DNA from: Micromonospora sp. RP3T
GTDB lineage: Bacteria; Actinomycetota; Actinomycetes; Mycobacteriales; Micromonosporaceae
DNA: 64,000 nucleotides
Assembly (NCBI RefSeq): GCF_003027925.1
Contig: NZ_PYPS01000035.1
Location: 23,287 to 87,286, forward strand
Direction: 5' to 3'
The notes under the pieces were generated by a model. The model was given only the letters and a program-made list of their open reading frames with translations. It did not search any database and was not told the origin of the DNA. The position numbers were made by a program, and so were the translations under genes. Numbering within the stretch: the stretch's first letter is position 1; the number at the start of each line of letters is the position of its first letter. This document shows positions 44,163-52,514 of this stretch, piece by piece.

Positions 44163-44708
44163 TTACGGACTTTCCGATGAGTGAGTTGCATCTGCATCCG
44201 GAGAGCTGTGGCGAACGGCGAGACTCCACCAGGCGACATGCTGTGACACGATATTCGGGTCCGTGATGATCTCCCCGCCCAACGGTTCACCTTGAGCACT
44301 GAACCTCATGAGAGCCAAGCGCTTCGAGTCGAAGAGCCACCAGTCATCCTGAATTGGCAGCCCGACATCCTCCGCTCGACTGCGGCTAATGTAGCGGATG
44401 ATTTCGCCTGCTTCGGTGTTGTACTGCCCGCTCCACATCTCCCACCGCTGGTAGTCAGTGGGCGGCTCGTTCAGGACTCGCACGCGTTCAACTCGACGCC
44501 CCTCGGCCGTCACCGAGCGGATTTGATCCAGCCAAGCTGCATAGAACGGAAATTCGGTTACTGGCCGAGGCTCACCGGCGAGGAATTCGTCGATCGACTG
44601 CCGCTCATCGGTCACGTCGTATACCGGTTGCACCTCTAGCCGGAATGCCGTGGCGGTGAAGTAGCGGAACAGCTTATTGAAGTCGTCGCCGGTGAGCTGC
44701 TCGGTCAT
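44163..44708 (-). CDS. DUF6879 family protein
   Basis: 181 residues: FNKLFRYFTATAFRLEVQPVYDV, then EFPFYAAWLDQIRSVTAEGRRVERVRVL and DDWWLFDSKRLALMRF are characteristic of this family, found beside XRE/DUF5753 genes. Function unknown; likely part of a regulator module. Starts 2 bp after the stop of the preceding small gene. Confidence 0.85.
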   Translation of the reverse strand: MTEQLTGDDFNKLFRYFTATAFRLEVQPVYDVTDERQSIDEFLAGEPRPVTEFPFYAAWLDQIRSVTAEGRRVERVRVLNEPPTDYQRWEMWSGQYNTEAGEIIRYISRSRAEDVGLPIQDDWWLFDSKRLALMRFSAQGEPLGGEIITDPNIVSQHVAWWSLAVRHSSPDADATHSSESP

Positions 44709-44710
44709 GG

Positions 44711-44917
44711 TCAGGATGCTCGCGCCACGATGCCAGCGATGACATCGGCAGGGACTTCGACCGCCGTCTCGTTTGCGCCCAGGTCGCGCAGGTGGGCGCG
44801 CGTCTCATCGTCTACCTGCCAGCCCTGGACGACGTAGTTGCCGTTGTCGGCTCGGTACAACGCGGGGCAGTTGCCGGTCCCGCTCTCGCTCCACTTGCGA
44901 ATGAACTCGAGTTGCAC
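44711..44917 (-). CDS. Small protein of the XRE/DUF6879 module
   Basis: 68 residues from a GTG with GAGGGG 8 bp upstream. Contains GNCPALYRADNGNYVVQGWQV, a pattern often preceding DUF6879 genes. First gene of the three-gene unit 44917-43295. Confidence 0.75.
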   Translation of the reverse strand: MQLEFIRKWSESGTGNCPALYRADNGNYVVQGWQVDDETRAHLRDLGANETAVEVPADVIAGIVARAS

Positions 44918-45065
44918 GATGTTGCCCCTCTACCTCACCGCGCCGCCTCCAGCGGCGCGTCCGCAGGGCGATGCTCGCATGAGAAGCAGCCCATGCGCAA
45001 TATTCTCGGGACTGATGAATTTTTGGGAGTCCGCGATGATGGAGCGCGGGCAGGGTCAAACTGTC

Positions 45066-45081
45066 CGAGAAGATATTCTCG
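45066..45081. promoter_or_regulatory. Putative XRE operator, near-copy of the 46.3-kb palindrome
   Basis: CGAGAAGATATTCTCG, identical to the core of the palindrome at 46317-46344 except for one base, 150 bp upstream of the DUF6879 module. A half-site ATATTCTCGG lies at 44999-45008. Confidence 0.6.
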
Positions 45082-45117
45082 ACGAAATGTGCCTAAATCA
45101 TGCGTAACTGGCGAGGG

Positions 45118-45324
45118 TCAGTGCCCTGGGGTGGCCCTGCGGCGTACCTCAGACACGAACTCTCCCCACGTCTTGCGGTCGAAGATCAACGTTGGCCCTG
45201 CGGGATCCTTCGAGTCGCGGACCGGAACTACAGGGACGAGGTTGATGGCAACCTCGACACACCCCCCGTTGTCCTGAGAACGACTGCTCTTGCGCCAGAC
45301 GGCGCGTGACAGATCCGGGTTCAC
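45118..45324 (-). CDS. DUF397 domain protein
   Basis: 68 residues: AVWRKSSRSQDNGGCVEVA, VPVRDSKDPAGPTLIF and the WGEFV end match DUF397. These small proteins are partners of XRE/DUF5753 regulators. The GTG start overlaps the regulator's TGA as GTGA, so the pair is coupled. Confidence 0.9.
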   Translation of the reverse strand: MNPDLSRAVWRKSSRSQDNGGCVEVAINLVPVVPVRDSKDPAGPTLIFDRKTWGEFVSEVRRRATPGH

Positions 45325-46193
45325 CGTTCGCTCCTCGCGGGATCCTCGTACTGGCGAGCTACGACCTCGATCAGCCGGGCGGACTCCTGTTTGCTGAGGG
45401 CTGAGGCGGTCATGTGGTTATACGCGAGGTTACAGCGGCGCAGGTCATCCTCCTTCTCCAGGTAGAGGTTTCCTGCCTGGCACTCTACGTAGACGACGGG
45501 ACTGTGAAGCCTTTCGTCGAACTCGAAGATGGTCATCGCGCCACGAGTCCCCGGGTAGCCGCCATTGCCAAAGGGCACTACCTGCACGGTGATCCAGGCT
45601 GGCAGCGCCAGCAGGTGTCGAAGCTGCGCCGCCATCACTGCAGGCCCGCCGATCTCCCGGCGAAGGACGGCCTCATCCAAGATTGCCCATACTTTGGGCG
45701 GTTCGTCGCCAAATGCGAGTTCCTGTCGTTTCATCCGAATCCGCACCTGTCTCTCCCGTTGATCATCGTCTGCAAAGAGGGCAACGGTACCGGCGATGGC
45801 GCGGGCGTACTCCTCGGTCTGAAGCAGCCCGTGGATGACCATCGGCTCGTAAGCCCTGATCGTGGTTGCCGCACTCTCGATGCCGAGGAACGTCGCGAAG
45901 GGTGTGGGCACGGCCCCGAACTTTGACCACCAACCGCGCTGTTTGCCGAGTCCCTGCAGCGCAAGCAACTCGGCTCGTAGTTGATCGTCGGTGAGGTCGT
46001 AGCTGATGAGCATCGCCTCCAACTCGGCTCGTACGACGCCCACCTCACCTGCCTCAATCTTCTGGATCTTGCTGACTGAGCAGCCGAGCCGGTCCGCGAT
46101 CTGGCGCTGCGAGACGCGCGCTCTCTCGCGCAGGGCGCTGAGTTGCTCACCGAGCTGCCACCGCGGGATTGTTGGTCCGATCGGCCTAGCCAC
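45321..46193 (-). CDS. XRE-family regulator with DUF5753 domain (second copy)
   Basis: About 290 residues. Helix-turn-helix RARVSQRQIADRLGCSVSKI, then DUF5753 with EPMVIHGLLQTEEYARA, VWAILDEAVLRREIGG and WITVQVVPFGNGG. GTG at 46193 has a GGAGG site 8 bp upstream and is preferred over a TTG at 46235. Divergent from the metabolic gene set, with the 28-bp palindrome between; a good candidate to bind that palindrome. Confidence 0.9.
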   Translation of the reverse strand: MARPIGPTIPRWQLGEQLSALRERARVSQRQIADRLGCSVSKIQKIEAGEVGVVRAELEAMLISYDLTDDQLRAELLALQGLGKQRGWWSKFGAVPTPFATFLGIESAATTIRAYEPMVIHGLLQTEEYARAIAGTVALFADDDQRERQVRIRMKRQELAFGDEPPKVWAILDEAVLRREIGGPAVMAAQLRHLLALPAWITVQVVPFGNGGYPGTRGAMTIFEFDERLHSPVVYVECQAGNLYLEKEDDLRRCNLAYNHMTASALSKQESARLIEVVARQYEDPARSER

Positions 46194-46316
46194 GAGCTCA
46201 TCCTCCGGATCTCGTTGAGGCCCCTGGGCCTCCAACGCGGATGTCGTGCGCCGTAGCGCGACGACGACGAGAAGTTACATCAGAAGATTGACATCCCTGT
46301 AGGCGAATGCCAGTCT

Positions 46317-46344
46317 GGTTGCCGAGAATATATTCTCGGCAACC
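46317..46344. promoter_or_regulatory. 28-bp perfect palindrome in the divergent promoter
   Basis: Perfect dyad centred between 46330 and 46331 with core CGAGAATATATTCTCG and flanks GGTTGC/GCAACC. It lies 124 bp upstream of the XRE gene start and 48 bp upstream of the reductase gene start, so it could control both directions. Confidence 0.75.
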
Positions 46345-46391
46345 TCCCCGGGTTGCCTGTCTGTATTGGTCGCCCTGATGGGAAGTCTCGG

Positions 46392-47624
46392 ATGCGCGCC
46401 TCAGCCCCTGGTCCTCACCAGCGTGATCCTGACCCAGGAGAGTTGCTGGCCTCTGCCCTTGTAGTCCTCAGCCCCGCAGCCGACTACTTCTGGTCGTTCA
46501 TGGAGGACCGGAGCGTTCGGTTCCTGCCGCAGCAGCTCGCGCCGATGTTCTTCTCGACGCTCGGGCAGATGGTGGCTGGTCGGGGAGATCCGGCGGGTCG
46601 GCGTGCCGCGTTGGCGGTGATGGGTCGGATGTATCGAAGGTTCGACCTGCAGCCGTATCACGACACGGTGATCGCTGCGGCGGTGGTGGACACGGTACGG
46701 CGGTTCGCGGGTGCGAGCTGGGTTCCGGAACAGGCCGGACAGTGGGAGAAGGGTTGCCGTCAGGCGCTTCGTCTGAGCGAGCGGGCGGCGGGGACGTTGG
46801 GTGATGGACCCGACGTGACGGTGGCCGAGGTGGTGGGATGCGAGGCGGCGGCCGATGGGGTAGCGGTCGTGACCGTGCTGCCGGTACGCCGTCTCCGCTT
46901 TCTGCCTGGTCAGGCGGTTCCTGTATGCACGCCGCGCCTTGCGGGGCAGTGGAGGTGGTTGTCGCCGGCGAATGCCCCTCGCGCTGACGGGACCGTGGAG
47001 TTTCACGTACGTGCTGTTGCGGGCGGTGCGGTCTCACCGGTGCTGGTTGAGCAGGTTGTGCCGGGGGAGATGCTGTGGCTTGGACCGCCGCTGGACGTGG
47101 GGCTGTCGCTGGAGCGGGCCGGTGACGCTGATCTGTTGTTGGCGGCGGGCGGTACGGGTCTCGCGCCGTTGCGGGCGTTGGTGGAGCAGGTGGCTGGGTC
47201 GCCGGTCCGGCGTCGGGTGACGTTGGTGGTTGGTTCTCGGACGCTGCTTGATTTGTACGACGCGGTGGCGTTGGACAAGTTGCAGCAGGCGCATTGCGAC
47301 TGGTTGACGGTGGTGTTGGCGTTCTCGGACGACCCGGATGTGGAGCCGGTCGTGCAGGGCAACCTGCTCAGCGTGGCGATGCATCACCACCGGCCGGGGC
47401 AGGCGGTGTACGTCTGTGGTCCGCCACGGTTGATGGAGGCGGCGCGGCAGTGGCTGCCCTTGGCGGGGGTGGCGGCAGACGAGTTGCACCTGGCCATGAC
47501 CTTCGATCACGCGCTCGAAACGGCTCGGTGGATGCTGAGCCACCGTGCGTCGCCCTTGACCGGGCCGCAGGAGGACGGGCCTGCCGGTAGCGCCGCGAGC
47601 GGCATGGCCGGAGACGCGACATGA
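46392..47624 (+). CDS. Flavohemoglobin-like globin / FAD-NAD reductase protein
   Basis: About 410 residues. N-terminal ~135 residues resemble a globin of the flavohemoglobin type (FFSTLGQMV ... RRFDLQPYHDTVIAAAVVDTVRRFAG, with the His of QPYH as likely heme ligand). Then a ferredoxin-reductase-like part: FAD region LRFLPGQAVPVCTP, NAD region LLLAAGGTGLAPLRALVEQV, and C-terminal VYVCGPPRLMEAA. The FAD motif is not the canonical RxYS, so flavin binding is less certain. First gene of the set behind the palindrome; stop overlaps the next start as ATGA. Confidence 0.78.
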   Translation: MRASAPGPHQRDPDPGELLASALVVLSPAADYFWSFMEDRSVRFLPQQLAPMFFSTLGQMVAGRGDPAGRRAALAVMGRMYRRFDLQPYHDTVIAAAVVDTVRRFAGASWVPEQAGQWEKGCRQALRLSERAAGTLGDGPDVTVAEVVGCEAAADGVAVVTVLPVRRLRFLPGQAVPVCTPRLAGQWRWLSPANAPRADGTVEFHVRAVAGGAVSPVLVEQVVPGEMLWLGPPLDVGLSLERAGDADLLLAAGGTGLAPLRALVEQVAGSPVRRRVTLVVGSRTLLDLYDAVALDKLQQAHCDWLTVVLAFSDDPDVEPVVQGNLLSVAMHHHRPGQAVYVCGPPRLMEAARQWLPLAGVAADELHLAMTFDHALETARWMLSHRASPLTGPQEDGPAGSAASGMAGDAT

Positions 47625-48328
47625 CGCCGGCGCGGACGATCGCACGCGACGGAATGGTCCGTCGCGCGACAGGCGAGGACCTCGGTGCCCTGTCCGAGAT
47701 CATGGCGTACGGATTGCGGGCGCAGCCGACGGCCGCCTGGTTGGTTCCGGACAGGGCTGCGCGTGCTGCGGTGCTGCGCCGCTACGCACATCTCGTTCTT
47801 GAGCGCGCGATGGTGGATGGTCAGGTCGACACTCTCGACGGGGCCGAAGCGGTGGCGGTCTGGTACTCGCGGGTGGAGCCGCCAGCGCCGGTTGACGCCT
47901 GGGGGTGTGACCTGCAGAAGGTGCTCGGCCCCTACGCGTCCCGGTTCGCGCTGCTGCACGCCTACGTCGACGTGCTGATGCCGCATACGCCGCACCACTT
48001 CCTCGCCCACCTAGCGGTCCGCCCCGGGCAGCATGGTGCCGCGCGAGCGCTGCTGACCGGCTACCACCACCGGTTGGATGCGGACAAGTTGCCGGCGTAC
48101 GCCGAGGTGAGCGGCGGCCAGCCGCGCGAGAGCGTATTCGCTCGGCTGGGCTATGAGGTGCGGTCGCCGATCTTGCTGGAGCCCGGCGGCCCGATGCTGT
48201 GGCGGATGTGGCGGCCCGGGTCTACGGGCCGGCGCTCCGATGGGCTGCCGTGCCGGGTTCGTACGCACCGCTTTACGACGCCGACGCCCCGCAGCGCGGT
48301 GCCGGCGACCTCACCTCGTTCTCCCTAG
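47621..48328 (+). CDS. GNAT-family N-acetyltransferase
   Basis: 235 residues. N-terminal RRATGEDLGALSEIMAYGL; the acetyl-CoA-binding part reads FLAHLAVRPGQHGAARALLTGYHHRLD (V/RxGxG/A-like loop) followed by LPAYAEVSGGQPRESVFARLGYEV. The substrate is unknown; an amine is expected. Coupled to the reductase gene by ATGA. Confidence 0.85.
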   Translation: MTPARTIARDGMVRRATGEDLGALSEIMAYGLRAQPTAAWLVPDRAARAAVLRRYAHLVLERAMVDGQVDTLDGAEAVAVWYSRVEPPAPVDAWGCDLQKVLGPYASRFALLHAYVDVLMPHTPHHFLAHLAVRPGQHGAARALLTGYHHRLDADKLPAYAEVSGGQPRESVFARLGYEVRSPILLEPGGPMLWRMWRPGSTGRRSDGLPCRVRTHRFTTPTPRSAVPATSPRSP

Positions 48329-48423
48329 CCGTCCTCCGCCAGATCCCGCTGTCTTGATCATCCCGCTAGCTGCGACGCGGCGGGCCGGCCTTTCACACCC
48401 TGCTACCGAAGGAGTCACCCCTC

Positions 48424-48813
48424 ATGGTGTCCGCTCTGAGTCGGATACGAGCTTTAGTCCATCTCTGTCTCGTGAACGCCGGACGGTTGTCCCGGTCATC
48501 GTCTCCGGCATCTCTCAGGCGCGCTGGGGCCGCCGTCACGGACGCGGGAGACGTGACGTCGGACGAGGTCGCCTGGGGGTACGCGGTGCGCCGCGAGTGG
48601 GCCAACGGCCTGCACGACCTGTTCGGCTTCACGGCCGATGCGAAAGCCGCGAAGCGGCACCTCGACCACGAGGCCGCGTTTTGGCGTCCTGGTCCGGTGC
48701 GGCCGGTGGCCGTTTACCTCGTCGCGGCGACCTCGGTCGAGGTAGACCGGCACCCGGTGGGCGGCTGCGACCGTACGAGCTGCCCGGACTCGCCGGATCG
48801 GGGTCGGCGGTGA
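48424..48813 (+). CDS. Hypothetical protein, coupled to the APC permease
   Basis: 129 residues, ATG with AAGGAG 9 bp upstream. Its conserved-looking middle is VTSDEVAWGYAVRREWANGLHDLFGFTADAKAAKRH. The stop overlaps the permease GTG as GTGA, so it is likely co-translated. No family recognised. Confidence 0.6.
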   Translation: MVSALSRIRALVHLCLVNAGRLSRSSSPASLRRAGAAVTDAGDVTSDEVAWGYAVRREWANGLHDLFGFTADAKAAKRHLDHEAAFWRPGPVRPVAVYLVAATSVEVDRHPVGGCDRTSCPDSPDRGRR

Positions 48814-50270
48814 GGGCGGCGTATGTGCAGGTCGCGCTCGCGCGGCGGACGTTGAGCCCGGCGGGGTTGTGGGTGTCCGGCGCGGCGGCGTCGGCGCCGA
48901 TGGTGGTGCTCGCCGGAGGCATCGTGGCTACGTACGCGACGACGCGGATAACGGCTCTGCCGCTGGTGTTCGTGCTCGTGGCCGGGGTGGTGGCGTTGCT
49001 GGCGGTGGGGTACACGGCGATGGTCCGGCAGGTGGGGCACCCGGCGGCCTACTACAGCATCCTCGCCCACGGCCTCGGTCGTGGGTGGGGTGTCGCCGCC
49101 GGCCTGGTCGCGCTGGTTGCTTACAACTGCATTCAGATCAGCCTGTACGGGTTGCTGGGGGCGACGCTCGCCGGTCAGTTCGGCGGGGCGTGGTGGGTGT
49201 GGGCGGGTCTGGCCGTGGCCGTGGTCGGGGCGTTCGGGGTGCGGGCGATCGTGCTGTCCACCCGCGTTCTGACGGGCGTGCTGGTGGCGTCGCTGCTGGT
49301 CGTCGCCGGGTTCATCGTCGCCGGGGTGGGGCAACCGGCGGGCGGCGGGTTGTCCTGGGCGGGTTTCGACGCCTCCGGACTGACGGTCGGCGGCGTGGGC
49401 GGGGCGGTGGCGTTCTGCGTGGCCGCGTTCATGGGGATTGACGCGCCGGGCTCGATGGTCGAGGAGGCCGTAGACCGCCGGTCGGTGAGCCGGGCAGCCG
49501 TCGGAGCGGTGCTCGTCCTCGGCGGTGTGTACGCGCTCGCGGCGTGGGCCATGGGCGTCGCCGTTGGGCCCCCTCTCGTGGGTGAGGTGGCCGCCGAGCC
49601 GACCGGGGGATTGCCGTTCTCCATCCTGGAGCGGCTCGGTAGCGGATGGGTTCCCGCCGCCGAGCTGGTCCTGGTCTTCGCGATCGTCACCTCGAAGCTG
49701 GTCTTCCACAACGTGGTGGCCCGGTACGTGTTCGGCATGGCCCGCGAAGGCGTCCTACCCGCCGGCCTCGCGCGCACCGGCAGCACCACCCGGGTCAGCG
49801 CCCCACGCGGCGGCTCGCTCGTGCAGACGGTGATCGCCGCGGTGGTGGTCGGCGCGTTCGCTCTCGGCGGGGCCGATCCCATCGCGGTGGTGTTCACCTG
49901 GCTCTCCGCTCTGGGCGCGATGGGTCTGCTGTGCCTGTTGTTGGCTGCATCGGTGGCCGCGCTGACCGCACCGGCGGATCTGCGCGGTCTGCAGGCTGGC
50001 GTGTGGGAGTGGCGGATCGCACCAGCGCTGGGCGTGGCCGGCGGGTTGATCCTGCTCGGGTTGATGGTCGGCAACGCCGGTTCCTTGCTCGGTGCCACGC
50101 CGGGGTCGCTGTATCCGTTCCTGCTGCCGGTGATCCTCGTCGCGTTTGCCGTTGCCGGCGGGGTGTGGGCGGCGCATCTGCGGCAAGCCCGTCCGGAGGT
50201 CTACGCCGGCATCGGCCGAGGCACACCGAAGACGAACGCCGTTCCCGACGCGATCAACGTCTCGATCTGA
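48810..50270 (+). CDS. APC-superfamily amino acid/polyamine permease
   Basis: 486 residues with about 12 spans; starts VALARRTLSPAGLWVSGAAASAPMVVLAGG, the usual APC opening helix, then VAYNCIQISLYGLLGA and FCVAAFMGIDAPGSMVEEAVD, and NVVARYVFGMAREGVLP. Imports or exchanges an amino acid or amine across the membrane. GTG 48810 sits at the overlap with the preceding gene; upstream in-frame sequence is not APC-like. Confidence 0.88.
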   Translation: MRAAYVQVALARRTLSPAGLWVSGAAASAPMVVLAGGIVATYATTRITALPLVFVLVAGVVALLAVGYTAMVRQVGHPAAYYSILAHGLGRGWGVAAGLVALVAYNCIQISLYGLLGATLAGQFGGAWWVWAGLAVAVVGAFGVRAIVLSTRVLTGVLVASLLVVAGFIVAGVGQPAGGGLSWAGFDASGLTVGGVGGAVAFCVAAFMGIDAPGSMVEEAVDRRSVSRAAVGAVLVLGGVYALAAWAMGVAVGPPLVGEVAAEPTGGLPFSILERLGSGWVPAAELVLVFAIVTSKLVFHNVVARYVFGMAREGVLPAGLARTGSTTRVSAPRGGSLVQTVIAAVVVGAFALGGADPIAVVFTWLSALGAMGLLCLLLAASVAALTAPADLRGLQAGVWEWRIAPALGVAGGLILLGLMVGNAGSLLGATPGSLYPFLLPVILVAFAVAGGVWAAHLRQARPEVYAGIGRGTPKTNAVPDAINVSI

Positions 50271-50279
50271 GGGGCGACG

Positions 50280-51284
50280 ATGATGACTCACGCGGCGACT
50301 CCTGCTTCGGGCAGGCACTACAGCGCCGGTCCTCCCGAGGCTTCACGAACGCCAGGGCGTCCATGGCCGGACCCTGCCGTCAACGCACACCGCCAGCCGG
50401 CCCATACGCCGCACCCCGCCGCTCACTCTTCAGGACCCGCTGTCCCCGTGTCGCAACCCGGCTACGAGTCGGGGGCTCCTGCCGGCTTCCCGCCACAGCC
50501 CTCGCCTCAGCAGTCCGTATCACCAGCGCCGTATGAGCAGGAGCACGGCGACGGCGGGGTGTCGCTGGAGGAGCGTCGGTGGGCCGACCTGCGCCGGCAG
50601 GTGGCGTACCGGTGTAAGCGGATCAACACCGGTCACATGGTGGAGGCTGATCAGCGGTTGGGCAGCCGTGACGCGCTCGGCCCGCACGGCGTGGTGCTGT
50701 TCTTCGTCAGCGACGCACCGGCCGAGCCACACGGCTACCGGCTGCACACCGCCTACCGGTTGTGGCTAGCTTCCCCCGAAGCCGACGACCTGCCCCGACT
50801 GCTGGCCGACCTCGACGATGTGGCCCGGGACAACATCACCCGCGCCGCGTCCGTGCACCGTCGATGGCATCCCCTCGGCCCGGACGGCTCGATGGTCAAC
50901 GGCGGAGACATGACCCTGCCCGCCGGGTCGACCTACGTCGGCGTCGGCGTGAGCAGCCTCGACTCCGACCAGGGCCGCTGGAACCAGGTCGTCCACACCC
51001 TGCGAGACCAGCCCGGCCGGCGGCTGTCAGCCTTCGACCTCAAAGGCCAGGCGTACGCGCTGCTGACTGACGGCACCGCCCTGCACATCGACCGCGACCC
51101 GCACGCCCGTCTCGGCGTGGACGGAGTCCGCTGCAACCGCACCCTCGACCCGGACCGCATCACCTACTACAACCCCCACAGCAACCTGACCCAGCCCGAG
51201 GACGCCGACACCCGGACAGTGTGGCGACACCTTCAGGAACTGCACCACACCTTGACCACACACCTGCACCGGCGGCCAGCGTGA
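50280..51284 (+). CDS. Hypothetical protein, 334 residues
   Basis: Pro/Ser-rich first ~90 residues, then a folded part: RRWADLRRQVAYRCKRINTGH, GVVLFFVSDAPAEPHGYRLHTAYRLWL, YVGVGVSSLDSDQGRWNQV, and SAFDLKGQAYALLTDGTALHIDRD. No known family. The stop overlaps the decarboxylase GTG, so the products are probably made together. Confidence 0.65.
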   Translation: MMTHAATPASGRHYSAGPPEASRTPGRPWPDPAVNAHRQPAHTPHPAAHSSGPAVPVSQPGYESGAPAGFPPQPSPQQSVSPAPYEQEHGDGGVSLEERRWADLRRQVAYRCKRINTGHMVEADQRLGSRDALGPHGVVLFFVSDAPAEPHGYRLHTAYRLWLASPEADDLPRLLADLDDVARDNITRAASVHRRWHPLGPDGSMVNGGDMTLPAGSTYVGVGVSSLDSDQGRWNQVVHTLRDQPGRRLSAFDLKGQAYALLTDGTALHIDRDPHARLGVDGVRCNRTLDPDRITYYNPHSNLTQPEDADTRTVWRHLQELHHTLTTHLHRRPA

Positions 51285-52504
51285 CCCAGACCGTGAACCT
51301 CGCCGAGGCGGCGGACCTGAGCCGCGCGCCGATCGACGTCGCGGCCGTGCTGGAGCACCTCGTCCGCGAGGCCGACACCGCGGCGGCCACGAGCATCGGA
51401 TTCCCCGGTGCCGTGGACCTCGACCAGACGGAGGTCATGACCCGTCTCGGCGGCAGGCTGTGGAACAACATCGGAGATCCCGCCGACACCGGCGGCGTGG
51501 CCCACACCCGAGCGCTGGAACGCGCGGTCATCACCTGGGTCGCGGACCTGGTCGCCATGCCCGCTGACGACCGGTGGGGCTACGTCAGCAGCGGCGGCAC
51601 GGAAGGCAACCTGTCCGCCCTGCACGCCGCACACCGGCGTGATGCCACGGCGCGGATCTACTACTCGACCGCCGCCCACTACTCCGTGCCGAAAATCGTC
51701 GGTCTGCTCGGCGCGAAGGGTGTTCCGGTTCGGGCCCACGCCGATGGGGAGATGGACTACACACACCTCGCCGAGCAGCTTCACCGGCGGCGCCGCTGGC
51801 CGGCGATCGTCGTCGCGACCGCCGGCACCACCATGACCGAGGCCGTCGACGACACCAGCCGCATCCGCGCCGTCCTCGACGACCACCACCCCGGCGGGCA
51901 CCTGCACGTCGACGCCGCCCTGTCCGGTATTCCTCTCGCCCTGGACGGACGACTGCGCCTCGATGACGCCAGCGGCATCGGCAGCGTCGCGATCAGCGGC
52001 CACAAGTTCTTCGGCACACCGACACCGTGCGGAATCGTCCTCATCCGCGACCACCTCCGCCCCGCCGGCCCCCGGGTGGCCTACACCGCCACGGCGGACA
52101 CCACCATCACCGGCTCACGCTGCGGCCTGTCGGCCGCGCTGCTGTGGCACGCCATCGCCCGGCACGGCCGGGAAGGCCACCGCTGGCGAGCCGCCGAGGC
52201 CCGCCGCCTCGCCGCCCACGCCACCGAGCGGCTCAACGCTGTCGGCTGGCCCGCCTGGCGCCACCTCCACGCCTTCACCGTCGTCCTGCCCACCCCACCC
52301 GAGCAGGTACGCCAAAAGTGGCTCCTGGCCACCGACGGTGACACCAGCCACCTCATCTGCATGCCTGGCCTAACCCAAGGCGTGGTCGACGCCTTTATTG
52401 CGGACATCGCTGCCGCCCGGCCCTGTTTCCGGCCGATCCCGCGACCCCGGCTCGCGCCGGCAACTCCCGCCGCCTCCCGCGCGCTAATCACACCGACTAC
52501 CTGA
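51281..52504 (+). CDS. PLP-dependent group II decarboxylase (histidine-decarboxylase-like)
   Basis: About 407 residues. Motifs of group II decarboxylases: WGYVSSGGTEGNLSALHAA, HVDAALSGIPLAL (Asp contacting the PLP ring), and SGHKFFGTPTPCG with the PLP-binding Lys near residue 241. The layout is closest to bacterial PLP histidine decarboxylases, but the substrate cannot be fixed from sequence. It would release CO2 from an amino acid to give an amine. GTG start coupled to the preceding gene. Confidence 0.88.
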   Translation: MTQTVNLAEAADLSRAPIDVAAVLEHLVREADTAAATSIGFPGAVDLDQTEVMTRLGGRLWNNIGDPADTGGVAHTRALERAVITWVADLVAMPADDRWGYVSSGGTEGNLSALHAAHRRDATARIYYSTAAHYSVPKIVGLLGAKGVPVRAHADGEMDYTHLAEQLHRRRRWPAIVVATAGTTMTEAVDDTSRIRAVLDDHHPGGHLHVDAALSGIPLALDGRLRLDDASGIGSVAISGHKFFGTPTPCGIVLIRDHLRPAGPRVAYTATADTTITGSRCGLSAALLWHAIARHGREGHRWRAAEARRLAAHATERLNAVGWPAWRHLHAFTVVLPTPPEQVRQKWLLATDGDTSHLICMPGLTQGVVDAFIADIAAARPCFRPIPRPRLAPATPAASRALITPTT

Positions 52505-52514
52505 AAGGGCGAGC

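Noticed and set aside
48153..48809. Long N-terminal extension of the APC permease
   Set aside because: It overlaps the GNAT gene and a small gene in other frames, is Arg/Gly-rich and lacks APC features; GTG at 48810 overlaps the preceding stop.
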